Program-made: the position numbers and the translations under genes
Assembly: GCA_964575715.1 (NCBI GenBank)
Contig: CAZNSG010000060.1
Coordinates: 1-34,489 of the forward strand
Direction of reading: 5' to 3'
Origin: PNAI01 sp964575715
Lineage (GTDB): Bacteria > Pseudomonadota > Alphaproteobacteria > Rhizobiales > Xanthobacteraceae
DNA length: 34,489 nt
In this document: positions 24,964 through 33,018 of the stretch, piece by piece
Layout of the letters: every line of letters starts with the position of its first letter
Numbering within the stretch: the stretch's first letter is position 1
The notes under the pieces: generated by a model
The model's database searches: none
Told to the model about the DNA's origin: nothing
The model's input: the letters and a program-made list of their open reading frames with translations, nothing else

Positions 24964-25761
24964 TCACAGCCGCCAGCCGGAATGCAGCGCCACCACGCCG
25001 CCGCTCATGGGCCGGAATGAAACACGCCGCAAGCCCGCGGCCCGCATCATTTGCGCGAACGCTTCGGGCTTTGGAAAGCGGCGGATCGATTCAACCAGAT
25101 AGCGATAAGCTTCCGCATCGTCTGCCACCAGCCGTCCGAGCGCGGGGATGACGTTGAAGGAATACAGGTCGTAGAGCTTGTCAAGACCGGGCACATCGAC
25201 CGCGGAAAATTCCAGGCAAACGAAATGCCCGCCAATCTTGAGCACGCGCAAGGCCTCAGCCAGCGCGACTTCGATGCGCGGCACATTGCGGATGCCGAAG
25301 GCGATGGCGGCGGCATCGAATGAGCGGTCGGGAAACGGCAGCGCCTCGGCATTGCCCAGGGTAAACGTGATGTCGAACCCGAGCGCGGCGGCGCGCTCGC
25401 GGCCCACAGCGAGCATTTCGGGATTGATATCGACCACGGTCGCGCGCGTACCGGCGCCGCCGGCTTGCAAGATGCGCAGCGCGACATCACCGGTGCCGCC
25501 GGCGATGTCGAGTACACGGAACGCGCGCTCGGCTTTTTGGCCGTGACGGCCTTTGAGCGGCGGATTGACGGCATTGACCAGCGCGTCCTTCCAGGCGCGG
25601 TGCAAGCCCCCCGACATCAGGTCGTTCATCAGGTCATAGCGCCGCGCCACCGAATGGAACACGTCGTCGACCAGCGCCTGCTTGCCCTCGATCGGCACCC
25701 GGCGGAAGCCGAAATCGGCGTCTTGCTCACGCCCGGTATGGCCGCGTTTGGTCTTGAGCAT
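24964..25761 (-). CDS. ubiE: Ubiquinone/menaquinone C-methyltransferase
   Basis: 265 residues, class I SAM methyltransferase. The UbiE signatures are clear: YDLMNDLMSGGLHRAWKD, the SAM loop LDIAGGTGDVAL, VDINPEMLAVG, GNAEALPFPDRSFD, AFGIRNV and KLYDLYSFNVIPALG. It methylates a demethyl quinone precursor. Start ATG 25761 gives the usual length; a much longer open frame continues upstream through mutM on the other strand and is not coding. It is divergent from mutM, with a repeat in the 189-bp gap. Confidence 0.96.
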   Translation of the reverse strand: MLKTKRGHTGREQDADFGFRRVPIEGKQALVDDVFHSVARRYDLMNDLMSGGLHRAWKDALVNAVNPPLKGRHGQKAERAFRVLDIAGGTGDVALRILQAGGAGTRATVVDINPEMLAVGRERAAALGFDITFTLGNAEALPFPDRSFDAAAIAFGIRNVPRIEVALAEALRVLKIGGHFVCLEFSAVDVPGLDKLYDLYSFNVIPALGRLVADDAEAYRYLVESIRRFPKPEAFAQMMRAAGLRRVSFRPMSGGVVALHSGWRL

Positions 25762-25835
25762 CCGAGATCGTCCTATGGCGGCCGGACCATAGCGCGGCGA
25801 TGGCGGGGGCGCTATCAATGAGTGGCGCGACCCGT

Positions 25836-25937
25836 CGTCCTCATGGTGAGGAGGCGCGAAGCGCCGTCTCGAACCATGCGGGCGATCGGCCGCACCCCAT
25901 CCTTCGAGACGCCCGCCGTGCGGGCTCCTCAGGATGA
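25836..25937. repeat. CCTCAtGGTGAGG-type intergenic palindromic repeat
   Basis: Long imperfect inverted repeat between divergent ubiE and mutM: cctcatggtgagg at the left, cctcaggatgagg at the right, and internal complementary pieces such as gcgcgaagcgccgtctcg and cgagacgcccgccgtgcg. The right half, with catccttcgag and ggatgag, resembles part of the MITE-like element at 7983. Repeats with this sequence are widespread in rhizobial genomes (recognised from memory). Confidence 0.75.
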
Positions 25938-25950
25938 GGTGCGGAGCAAG

Positions 25951-26853
25951 ATGCCCGAACTCCCTGAAGTCGAAACCGTCCGCCGCGGCCTCGCGCCTGC
26001 GATGGAAGACGCGCGCTTCGTCACAGTGGAAGCGCGCCGGCGCGATCTGCGCTGGCCGCTGCCGAAGAACTTTGCGCGCTTGCTCGAAGGCCGGACCGTC
26101 ATCGCGCTCGGCCGCCGCGCCAAATATCTGCTCGCCGAGCTTTCCTCGGGTGAAGTGCTGCTCATGCATCTCGGCATGTCGGGCTCGTTCCGCATCTCGC
26201 GCGCGGGCGAGACCGCGCCTGGCGGCTATTATCAAGATCGCTCCAAGGACCGCTCCAAGGACCGCTCCAAGAACGAAGCGCATGACCATGTGATATTTCA
26301 CATGTCGTCGGGCGCGCGCATCGCGTTCAACGATCCGCGCCGCTTTGGCTGCATGAAACTGATCCGGCGCGAAACGCTTGACCAGGAGCCGCTGCTGCGC
26401 GCGCTCGGACCCGAGCCGCTTGGCAATGCCTTCGATGCCGCCATGCTGGCGCGCGCCTGTAAGGGCAAGAAGACAAGTCTGAAAGCCGCGCTCTCCGACC
26501 AGAAGATCGTCGCGGGGCTTGGCAACATTTACGTCTGCGAGGCGCTCCATCGCGCGCGGCTTTCGCCCAAACGAATGGCGTCCACCATCGCCACGAAATC
26601 TGGCGTGCCCAATGCACGCGCCGAAAAACTGGTCGATGCCATCAAGGCGGTGCTCAACGACGCCATTGCCGCCGGCGGCTCGTCCCTGCGCGATCACCGC
26701 CAGACCTCGGGCGCGCTTGGGCTTTTCCAGCACAATTTCCGCGTCTACGACCGTGAAGGCAAGCCATGTCCGGCGCCTGGCTGCAACGGCACCATCAAGC
26801 GCATCGTGCAAACCGGCCGCTCGACTTTCTTTTGTCCTGTATGTCAGAAATAG
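25951..26853 (+). CDS. mutM: Formamidopyrimidine-DNA glycosylase
   Basis: 300 residues. It removes 8-oxoguanine and FaPy and nicks the abasic site. MPELPEVETVRRGL gives the N-terminal Pro2 nucleophile and Glu3; the conserved Lys is K58 (GRRAKYLL); MHLGMSGSFR follows. The helix-two-turn-helix DQKIVAGLGNIYVCEALHRA and the C-terminal zinc finger (Cx4C then Cx2C, in PCPAPGCNG and FFCPVCQK) are complete. The start must be ATG 25951, since Pro2 is the nucleophile. Residues 96-107 are three tandem DRSK units from a 12-bp repeat in a surface loop. echA follows after 19 nt. Confidence 0.97.
   Translation: MPELPEVETVRRGLAPAMEDARFVTVEARRRDLRWPLPKNFARLLEGRTVIALGRRAKYLLAELSSGEVLLMHLGMSGSFRISRAGETAPGGYYQDRSKDRSKDRSKNEAHDHVIFHMSSGARIAFNDPRRFGCMKLIRRETLDQEPLLRALGPEPLGNAFDAAMLARACKGKKTSLKAALSDQKIVAGLGNIYVCEALHRARLSPKRMASTIATKSGVPNARAEKLVDAIKAVLNDAIAAGGSSLRDHRQTSGALGLFQHNFRVYDREGKPCPAPGCNGTIKRIVQTGRSTFFCPVCQK
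26236..26271 (+). repeat. 12-bp tandem repeat (3 units) within mutM
   Basis: Three units of gaccgctccaag (the first unit has t at position 3) encode DRSK three times. Unit length is a multiple of three, so copy-number change keeps the frame. It sits in the variable loop before EAHDHV. Confidence 0.9.
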
Positions 26854-26872
26854 CCGCAAGGAGAACGAAACC

Positions 26873-27646
26873 ATGACCTACGAACACATCTTGGTGGAAA
26901 CCCGCGGCAAGGTCGGCGTCATCCGGCTCAACCGTCCGGCCGCGCTCAACGCGCTCAATTCCAAGCTCAAGACCGAATTGTCCGCCGCCATCGACGCATA
27001 CGAGGCCGACGCCAATATCGGCTGCATGGTCATCACCGGCTCCGACAAGGCCTTCGCCGCCGGCGCCGACATCAAGGAGATGGCGGATAAATCCTTCATC
27101 GATGTGTTCATGGGAAACTTCGCCGGCACCTGGGATCGCGCCGCGCACGCGCGCAAGCCGATCGTCGCGGCGGTGGCCGGCTTCGCGCTTGGCGGCGGCT
27201 GCGAATTGGCCATGCAATGCGATCTCATCATCGCCGCCGACAACGCCAAATTCGGCCAGCCCGAGATCAAGCTCGGCGTCATTCCCGGCATCGGCGGCAC
27301 CCAGCGCCTCACGCGTGCGGTTGGAAAAGCAAAAGCCATGGATCTCATTCTCACCGGCCGCATGATGGATGCGGCCGAGGCCGAGCGCGCAGGGCTGGTC
27401 GCGCGCGTGGTGCCGGCGGCCAATCTCATGGATGAGACCATGAAAGTCGCCGAGACGATTGCATCCATGTCGCTCCCCGCGCTGCTCGCCGCCAAGGAAG
27501 CGATCAATCGCGCGTTCGAAACGACGCTCGCCGAAGGCGTGCGCTTCGAGCGGCGCGTTTTCCATGCCCTGTTCGCCACGGAAGATCAGAAGGAAGGCAT
27601 GGCCGCCTTCATCGAGAAGCGCCCGCCGAAGTTCAAGAATAAATAA
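26873..27646 (+). CDS. Enoyl-CoA hydratase
   Basis: 257 residues, crotonase fold. It has NRPAALNALN, the oxyanion-hole FAAGADIKEM, GFALGGGCELAMQCD (first catalytic Glu) and FGQPEIKLGVIPGIGGTQRL (second catalytic Glu), then the C-terminal FFAT-like FHALFATEDQKEGMAAF typical of short-chain enoyl-CoA hydratases. It hydrates trans-2-enoyl-CoA in beta-oxidation. SD AAGGAGA (26858-26864) supports ATG 26873; a longer frame inside mutM is rejected. In several rhizobia rpsT and dnaA follow this gene; here a repeat element starts on its stop codon instead. Confidence 0.95.
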   Translation: MTYEHILVETRGKVGVIRLNRPAALNALNSKLKTELSAAIDAYEADANIGCMVITGSDKAFAAGADIKEMADKSFIDVFMGNFAGTWDRAAHARKPIVAAVAGFALGGGCELAMQCDLIIAADNAKFGQPEIKLGVIPGIGGTQRLTRAVGKAKAMDLILTGRMMDAAEAERAGLVARVVPAANLMDETMKVAETIASMSLPALLAAKEAINRAFETTLAEGVRFERRVFHALFATEDQKEGMAAFIEKRPPKFKNK

Positions 27647-27856
27647 TACCAACGGATGCAATCAATAACTCATCTCCGTCACCCTGAGGCGCTCGGCCGA
27701 AGGCCGAGCCTCGAAGGGCGACGGTGGCCGTCATCCACCGATCTCGGGTTTACCCGAGATCGGAATTTCAATGCGCAAGTCGGCCAACGCCGACTTGCGG
27801 TGGCTCGCTCCGCTCGCGCCTCAGGATGACGGGTCAAACATTAACGCCGTTGGTAT
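27646..27856. repeat. ATACCAACGG-ended MITE-like element, copy 2
   Basis: Ends ATACCAACGG (27646-27655) and CCGTTGGTAT (27847-27856). The outer sequences actcatctccgtcaccctgagg and ggatgacgggtcaa match copy 1 at 7983. The inner block, with palindromes 27738-27763 (arms CCGATCTCGGG) and 27775-27798 (arms GCAAGTCGGC), is the reverse complement of the block in copy 1. It lies between convergent genes and begins on the last base of the enoyl-CoA hydratase stop codon. Confidence 0.85.
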
Positions 27857-27860
27857 AATT

Positions 27861-29318
27861 TTATTTCCTTACGCAGATGACTCGCACCACCGACGCCTTG
27901 GCGTTTTCCAGGCCGGCCTGGCCGGAGCTCGGCGCGACAAAATTGGCCTCGATGAAATTGCGGATGGTCTCCGCCGGCACAATCGTCGCCCGCGGCGCGG
28001 CCGGCGCAGGTCCAGCGACGACCGTGGCTTTAAATCCCACCATGCCGTAGAACCGCCCGCTCTTGTCGAGCGCCGCGGCGCCGGAGAAGCCAGACACCGG
28101 CGCCTGACTGAGCGTGATCACCGTACCGCTGGTCGAAGTCGTGCTGATCAGCCGCGCGTTCGTGGTCGAGATCGCGGCGCTGCCGGCTTGCGACTGCGGG
28201 TCGGCGATGCCGACGAGCATGAGCTCGCTGCCCTTCGGCGCCTCGCCGAGCAGCGCGAGCGGAACGAGATCTTCCGCGCCGTATACGCGCAGCAGCGCGA
28301 GATTGTTGTCGGTGTTCTCCGCCAGCCGCTCGGCGTGGCCGAGATTTGGAATCCGCACGATGTCGCACCCGTCGACGACCTGCAGGTCGGTCACAATATG
28401 GCCCGTGCTGCTAACGACAATTCCGCTGCCGTATTCAACCTTGCGCCGCGCCATTGCGCCGTCCTTTGCCGCCGGCATGCTGTTCATAAACGGCTGGAAT
28501 GAACTCTTCATGGGAGCCACCAGCTGATCCATCGCCCCATCCATCGCCTGGTCATAGAGAATGGTAATGCCGCGTATCTCGCCATTGCGGGCAAACGCGC
28601 GCACGTGGAGCTTCTTTAATCCCTGCGTGCCCACGAGTGAAAAGGAATCGGCTTGCAGCGCCTGGTGCTCGATCTTGCGTTCCGACGGTTCGGTCTTTTG
28701 CCGCTCGAATACATCCGATAGCGTGGCGCCTGGCCCGGCGATGCGGAAAGTCTCGATCCGCACTTGCCCCTGCGCCGAACTCCAGAGGTTACCGGCTTGG
28801 CCCGGGACGGCTTTTGGTACGAGCTTCATCGGCAGCCCGAGGCGCGCCCCGGTCGTGGTGTCATGGATGATTTGCCAGCCGACCTGCTCCTGCAGCGGCC
28901 GCACTAAGGCGATGAGCGCCGCCCGCTCGTGCGGGTTGAGCACGCCGGTCTGTTTGGTCTTGTTGTGCTTCTGGAAAGCTTTGACGGCGTTTACGAGCTG
29001 CTCGCTGAACTCGCCATTGATCGGTCCGCTGTAGTGGCCCGCCCAGACCAGGTCGGATTGCATCGCAATCCGCTCCGGAAGCGGAATGGCCGCGTAGGAA
29101 TCGCGCAAAGGTTGCGACGGCTTCGCCACGGCGGAAGGCTGAGGGACCGCGGATCGCGGACCCGCCGGCGGGGTGACTGGCGGCAGCGAGCCGGTGACAT
29201 CGGAGGGCTCCGGAACGCCGGCTGGAGCAGCGTTGGAGGCCGCCGCCATAGACCGGTCGGGGGCCAATACCCCCGACACACCCATCAGCACGGCGAACAA
29301 CGCGCCGAGTATTCTCAT
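27861..29318 (-). CDS. Exported PG-binding protein with degenerate trypsin-like domain
   Basis: 485 residues. Signal peptide (about 1-25, ending SMAAAS), a Pro/Ser-rich stretch, a peptidoglycan-binding-like helical domain (about 80-137, with NGEFSEQLVNAVKAFQKHN), a middle region, and a trypsin-like domain (about 296-470). Compared with HtrA-type proteases, the His position reads TDLQVV (Gln313) and the Asp position TDNNLALL (Asn339), while the Ser remains (GFSGAA, Ser412). It is therefore probably not an active serine protease. A periplasmic scaffold or binding role is possible but not shown. It has no close functional neighbours. Confidence 0.75.
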   Translation of the reverse strand: MRILGALFAVLMGVSGVLAPDRSMAAASNAAPAGVPEPSDVTGSLPPVTPPAGPRSAVPQPSAVAKPSQPLRDSYAAIPLPERIAMQSDLVWAGHYSGPINGEFSEQLVNAVKAFQKHNKTKQTGVLNPHERAALIALVRPLQEQVGWQIIHDTTTGARLGLPMKLVPKAVPGQAGNLWSSAQGQVRIETFRIAGPGATLSDVFERQKTEPSERKIEHQALQADSFSLVGTQGLKKLHVRAFARNGEIRGITILYDQAMDGAMDQLVAPMKSSFQPFMNSMPAAKDGAMARRKVEYGSGIVVSSTGHIVTDLQVVDGCDIVRIPNLGHAERLAENTDNNLALLRVYGAEDLVPLALLGEAPKGSELMLVGIADPQSQAGSAAISTTNARLISTTSTSGTVITLSQAPVSGFSGAAALDKSGRFYGMVGFKATVVAGPAPAAPRATIVPAETIRNFIEANFVAPSSGQAGLENAKASVVRVICVRK

Positions 29319-29455
29319 GCCAGCCCCTGACGCCCCCTGATTCTCAATCTAACCTATCCGAACCGGGCAGGCGAGGAAATGCAGAAGTAATGCCTTTGGG
29401 GCGGTCCTGCGGTACGTTAACCCGCCATCGGCTAAGTTGATGAGAAGGCGTCACA

Positions 29456-30256
29456 ATGCTCACCGCCGACGAGATCGAGCGCTATGCCCGCCATATCGTG
29501 CTGCGTGAGGTCGGCGGTCCCGGCCAGGCGCGGTTGAAGCGCGCGCGTGTGCTCGTCATCGGCGCCGGCGGGCTAGGCGCGCCGGTGCTGCTCTATCTTG
29601 CGGCCGCAGGCGTAGGCACGCTCGGAGTGGTGGACGACGACAAGGTCGCTTTGTCGAACTTGCAGCGGCAGGTCATCCACGGAACGCCGGATTTGGGCGC
29701 GCCGAAAGTCGCGAGCGCGGCGCATGCCATCTTCAGGCTCAATCCGCATGTCGCGGTGAACACCCATGCCGAGCGACTGACCACGGCCAACGCGATTGAG
29801 TTGATCGGCGCCTATGACATGGTCGCCGACGGCTCGGACAATTTCGCCACGCGCTATCTCGTCGCCGACGCCTGCTTTCTGGCGAAAAAGCCGCTGGTCA
29901 CGGCGGCGGTCGGCACCTTCGACGGCACGCTCACCACCATCCGGGCGCACGAGCGCGGGCCCGACGGAACGCCGAACCCAACCTACCGCTGCCTTTTTCC
30001 CGAGCCGCCGCCGCCGGGCACGGTGCCGGCCTGCGCCGAAGCCGGCATTCTCGGCGCGCTCACCGGCGTGCTGGGCTCGCTCATGGCGCTCGAAGTCATT
30101 CGTGAAATCGTCGGATTCGGCGAAGGCCTCCTCGGCCGGCTCTTGATGGTGGATGCGCGTTCGATGCGGTTTGAGACCGTCGGCTACGCTTGGGATCCAT
30201 CAAATCCGCTCAGCGGGAAACACCCGACGATCCGCGATCTGTCGGCGCATTCCTGA
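29456..30256 (+). CDS. moeB: MoeB/ThiF/HesA-family adenylyltransferase
   Basis: 266 residues, E1-like fold. The nucleotide loop is VLVIGAGGLGAPV; the adenylation residues lie in DDDKVALSNLQRQVIH (Asp, Asn, Arg); VADGSDNFATRYLVADAC follows; the crossover Cys region is VPACAEAGILGALTGV. It activates the C-terminus of a ubiquitin-like sulfur carrier (MoaD or ThiS). The Cys pairs that bind zinc in E. coli MoeB are not complete here. SD GAGAAGG (29442-29448) fits ATG 29456. MoeB is the best call; ThiF-like use cannot be excluded. A terminator follows directly. Confidence 0.88.
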   Translation: MLTADEIERYARHIVLREVGGPGQARLKRARVLVIGAGGLGAPVLLYLAAAGVGTLGVVDDDKVALSNLQRQVIHGTPDLGAPKVASAAHAIFRLNPHVAVNTHAERLTTANAIELIGAYDMVADGSDNFATRYLVADACFLAKKPLVTAAVGTFDGTLTTIRAHERGPDGTPNPTYRCLFPEPPPPGTVPACAEAGILGALTGVLGSLMALEVIREIVGFGEGLLGRLLMVDARSMRFETVGYAWDPSNPLSGKHPTIRDLSAHS

Positions 30257-30280
30257 CCGGCATCGCCGGTGGATTTTTTT
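30256..30280 (+). terminator. Rho-independent terminator of moeB
   Basis: ACCGGC (30256-30261), loop ATC, GCCGGT (30265-30270), then GGA and a run of seven T. The hairpin starts on the last base of the stop codon. Confidence 0.8.
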
Positions 30281-30442
30281 GTCATGTTTAGGTCTCGTTA
30301 ACCCGGATTAGCCAAAACTGGAATCTTCGATTTGGGTGCTGGGCACATACGGTCTGCGCCTCGTCATCGATAGGCGTTCTTCACACAAATCGCTGAACGT
30401 CGAAACGGCCGCCGTCGGATTCCGTTTGGTTCTGAACTTTAC

Positions 30443-30979
30443 ATGAAACAATTCCGCCAAATCTGTTGCACTGCTGTCTTGTCATTGCTGATGTTTGCGG
30501 CGTTGGCCGGCATGGCCGCGGCGCAGGGCCCGAGCGAAACGGTCGGTCCGGCAAGCGGGCTGCAGCTTCCGCGCTTCGTGAGTCTGAAGGCCGACAAGGT
30601 CAACATGCATGTCGGTCCGGCCAAGAATCACGAGGTCAAGTGGCGCTATCAGCGCGCGGGCCTTCCCGTCGAAATCACCGGCGAATACGAGAACTGGCGC
30701 CGCATTCGCGATTCCGACGGCACCGAAGGCTGGGTCTATCATTCGCTGTTGTCCGGCCGGCGCACCGGCATGGTGACGCTGCGCGCGAAGGATGAAATGT
30801 TTCCGCTGCGCTCCAAACCCGACGCCGAGAGCAGAGTCGTCGCGCAACTGCAATCCGGCGTGCTCGGCACGGTCAAGCGCTGTGCCGGCGGCTGGTGCCG
30901 CCTCTTGGTTGAAGGCTTCGACGGCTGGCTCCCGCAGGAGAAGCTGTGGGGCGTCTATCCGAACGAGCAGGTGGAATAG
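30443..30979 (+). CDS. Exported SH3-domain protein
   Basis: 178 residues. A signal peptide (CCTAVLSLLMFAALAGMAAAQ, about 8-28) is followed by two bacterial SH3-like repeats: about 45-105 (LKADKVNMHVGPAKNHEVKW, then EYENWRRIRDSDGTEGWV) and about 110-172 (FPLRSKPDAESRVVAQLQ, then GGWCRLLVEGFDGWLPQ). Such domains usually bind cell-wall peptides or act as accessory modules. It lies downstream of moeB beyond a terminator, so it has its own promoter in 30281-30442. The substrate is unknown. Confidence 0.85.
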   Translation: MKQFRQICCTAVLSLLMFAALAGMAAAQGPSETVGPASGLQLPRFVSLKADKVNMHVGPAKNHEVKWRYQRAGLPVEITGEYENWRRIRDSDGTEGWVYHSLLSGRRTGMVTLRAKDEMFPLRSKPDAESRVVAQLQSGVLGTVKRCAGGWCRLLVEGFDGWLPQEKLWGVYPNEQVE

Positions 30980-31052
30980 CTGCTGCCCGGAGGGAACACG
31001 ATTTGTCGCGGGCTCTTGACGGCGCGCTTGCGGCTCCCCTTGTTTAAGGTGC

Positions 31053-31328
31053 ATGAGCACGCAAAGCGATCGTCCCGACGAACCAAAGTCTGGGGCCGAA
31101 ACCGCGCCAATAACCGCGCCAATAACCGCGCCAAGAAATGCTGCAAGAAATGCGGCAAGCAAGCCGCTTACCCCCGCCGCCCAACGCGCGCTGGCCGAGG
31201 CAGCCGCACGCCGCGCCGAACGCGACGGCAACGCAGCCGCCCGGCCCGGCGAAGTCCGCGGACCCAAAGGGCTCGAGCCCACACGCTACGGCGACTGGGA
31301 ACGCAAAGGTCTCGCCTCGGATTTCTGA
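31053..31328 (+). CDS. SDHAF4-like succinate dehydrogenase assembly factor (DUF1674)
   Basis: 91 residues. The C-terminus EPTRYGDWERKGLASDF is the DUF1674/SDHAF4 signature. In mitochondria SDHAF4 binds flavinated SdhA and promotes complex II assembly; the bacterial role is inferred from homology. The N-terminal half is low-complexity: three 12-bp units accgcgccaata (31101-31136) encode TAPI-type repeats, followed by NAARNAA. Only the last ~20 residues are needed for recognition. It is a stand-alone small gene, 74 bp after the SH3 gene. Confidence 0.85.
   Translation: MSTQSDRPDEPKSGAETAPITAPITAPRNAARNAASKPLTPAAQRALAEAAARRAERDGNAAARPGEVRGPKGLEPTRYGDWERKGLASDF
31101..31136 (+). repeat. 12-bp tandem repeat (3 units) in the SDHAF4-like gene
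   Basis: Three units of accgcgccaata (the last ends aaga), in frame, followed by two related aaatgcNgcaag units. The repeat lies in the disordered N-terminal part of the protein. Confidence 0.85.
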
Positions 31329-31432
31329 AGTCCGGGCAGCGCGGGGCGGACACAATCGAAAGTTATTAATATTTTGTAATACACGCATAGATTGAGATTG
31401 CGCCGCCCGCGCGACTCACCTAATCTAGGACT

Positions 31433-31975
31433 ATGATCTCAGTCGCAAGACTATTGTCCGCGCCGCGGCATGGCAACGCTATCCTCCTGGTTTCGATCTT
31501 TGCGCTTGGCCTGGCCGTCGGCGCGGCGCTCGGGCCGGTGGCTACGACGCGCAGCGGGCAGTCCGGCGTGCCGCTTTCCGCGAGCACGGGAGAAGCCGCT
31601 GCGCCAAGCACGCTGCGCGCCGGCCATCCGGTGGATGTCCTGCGCGTGCTCGATGGCGACACCTTCGAGGCGCGCGTTCGCCTGTGGCCCGGCCTTGAGA
31701 TGACCACCAAGGTCCGCCTGCGCGGCATCGACGCGCCGGAGCTGAAAGGCCGATGCGATGAGGAGCGCGCAAAGGCCGTTGCCGCGCGCGATGCGCTCCA
31801 GGCGATGCTCGGCCAGGGCGATGTCGGCATCAGTGCGGTCGCACTCGACAAATACGGCGGCCGTATCATCGCCGATGCCTCCACCCGCGCAACGCCCGAC
31901 ATTGCGGCGGCGCTGCTCGGCGCGGGGTTGGCGCGCGGCTATGGTGGCGCGCGCCGCGAGTCGTGGTGCCCGTAA
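31433..31975 (+). CDS. Membrane-anchored thermonuclease-family protein
   Basis: 180 residues. An N-terminal membrane helix or uncleaved signal (about 16-36, AILLVSIFALGLAVGAALGP), a linker, then a staphylococcal-nuclease-like OB fold: VLRVLDGDTFEARV, KVRLRGIDAPELKG and VALDKYGGRIIAD. The Arg-Glu-Arg and Asp positions of micrococcal nuclease appear preserved in RLRGIDAPE and YGGR. It is probably exported and acts on nucleic acid in the periplasm; this is inference. It is convergent with the acs 3' fragment that ends 16 nt away. Confidence 0.85.
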   Translation: MISVARLLSAPRHGNAILLVSIFALGLAVGAALGPVATTRSGQSGVPLSASTGEAAAPSTLRAGHPVDVLRVLDGDTFEARVRLWPGLEMTTKVRLRGIDAPELKGRCDEERAKAVAARDALQAMLGQGDVGISAVALDKYGGRIIADASTRATPDIAAALLGAGLARGYGGARRESWCP

Positions 31976-31991
31976 TCGCAGGCTTGCGGCA

Positions 31992-32362
31992 TCAAGATTT
32001 CGCCGCCGCGCCGCCCTTCTTGTTCTGCCTGTTATTCACCAGATCGTCCACCACCGCCGGATCGGCCAGCGTGGAAGTGTCGCCGAGATTGCCGTACTCG
32101 TCCTCCGCGATCTTGCGCAAAATTCTCCGCATGATTTTCCCCGACCGCGTCTTCGGCAGGCCGGGCGCAAACTGAATGAGATCGGGCTGCGCGATCGGTC
32201 CGATTTCCTTGCGCACCCAGCCCACCGTTCCTTGCGCAAAGTTTCGCTGGGTTGCTCGCCGCTCATCAGCGTCACGTAGGCGTAGATGCCCTGGCCCTTG
32301 ATGTCGTGCGGATAGCCGACGACGGCGGCTTCCGATACTTTCGGATGCGCCACCAGCGCGCT
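31992..32362 (-). pseudogene. acsA: Displaced 3' fragment of acetyl-CoA synthetase gene
   Basis: About 370 bp matching the last ~120 codons of the acs gene at 33484 with roughly 95% nucleotide identity by eye. Recognisable pieces are VAHPKVSEAAVVGYPHD, GWVRKEIGPIAQPDLIQF and PKTRSGKIMRRILRK. A 1-nt deletion near 32225 (caccgttcc against caccagttcc) shifts the frame, so the fragment is read in two frames. Homology stops sharply at 32362, where the Uma2 stop codon is formed across the junction. Most other differences are synonymous. Confidence 0.9.
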
Positions 32363-32912
32363 AAATGCCGTAGATGTCGGTCATGAAAAACTCAAGCCCG
32401 GGCGGATCAAGTAGGATGCTGCCGTCGGTAACGATGTGCGTGAGGATGGTGTCACCCGTGCCGCGCGAATGGTGAAGGATGAACGGCTGATTGGGATCGA
32501 CAATCAAATAATGCGCGACGCTCGGCAGTCGGAAATAGCCAGCGAGCTTTAAGGAGGCGTCAACGCGGCGTGTCGATGGCGACAGAACTTCTACGATGAT
32601 TACCGGATTCGGGACTTCGAACACAGATGGCGTGAGTTTGTCTCCACAATAGACCAAAGCGTCGGGCTCATAAGCCGTCTCGTCGTTGATCCGGACGGTC
32701 ACACCGTCGGGCAAGGCGTGACAAGGGAGGTGGCGCTGACGAATCCCGGCGGCCAGGGCTGCATATACGGCAGCTTTGGATTCGGCATGTCCGACCGTTT
32801 CGGGCGACATCGCGTAGATTTCGCCCCTGAACAGCTCGTACCGGCCTGGCTGCCCCTCGGCCCAGGCCAGGAACTCCTCGACGGTCATTTTCGGTTTGGT
32901 CAAAGCAGCCAT
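32361..32912 (-). CDS. Uma2-family (DUF820) putative restriction-endonuclease-like protein
   Basis: 183 residues, full length for Uma2. It has MTVEEFLAWAEGQPGRYELF, a PD-(D/E)XK-type core with ETAYEPDALVYCGD, then VIIVEVLSPSTRR (Glu) and KLAGYFRLPSVAHYLIVDP. Uma2 proteins are PD-(D/E)XK-superfamily proteins with unclear roles, often in many copies and possibly linked to mobile DNA. The last codon and stop cross the boundary with the acs fragment (ATT TAG, with AG from acs). It is flanked by two copies of the acs 3' end, which suggests it arrived with one of them. Confidence 0.9.
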   Translation of the reverse strand: MAALTKPKMTVEEFLAWAEGQPGRYELFRGEIYAMSPETVGHAESKAAVYAALAAGIRQRHLPCHALPDGVTVRINDETAYEPDALVYCGDKLTPSVFEVPNPVIIVEVLSPSTRRVDASLKLAGYFRLPSVAHYLIVDPNQPFILHHSRGTGDTILTHIVTDGSILLDPPGLEFFMTDIYGI

Positions 32913-33018
32913 GGCACAAGTATAGCCGGAAAACGATCAGACAGGGAGGGCCGCCCCATAGAAGGCACACCACCCGCGCCAACCCGACCTACGAGCAATC
33001 TTGCTAAAGAGCGCCGGA

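Noticed and set aside
23409..25151. 580-residue plus-strand frame opposite ubiB
   Set aside because: It spans ubiB, the intergenic repeat and part of ubiE on the wrong strand.
7983..27856. CRISPR array among the repeats
   Set aside because: The repeats are dispersed palindromes of varied length with no regular repeat-spacer spacing and no cas genes.
27771..28502. 243-residue plus-strand frame starting in the second MITE-like element
   Set aside because: It runs through the repeat and then antisense to the exported protein gene, which has a signal peptide and recognisable domains.
30290..30315. CtrA-type TTAA-N7-TTAA site before the SH3 gene
   Set aside because: Only one TTAA half is present, with a poor second half at the wrong spacing.
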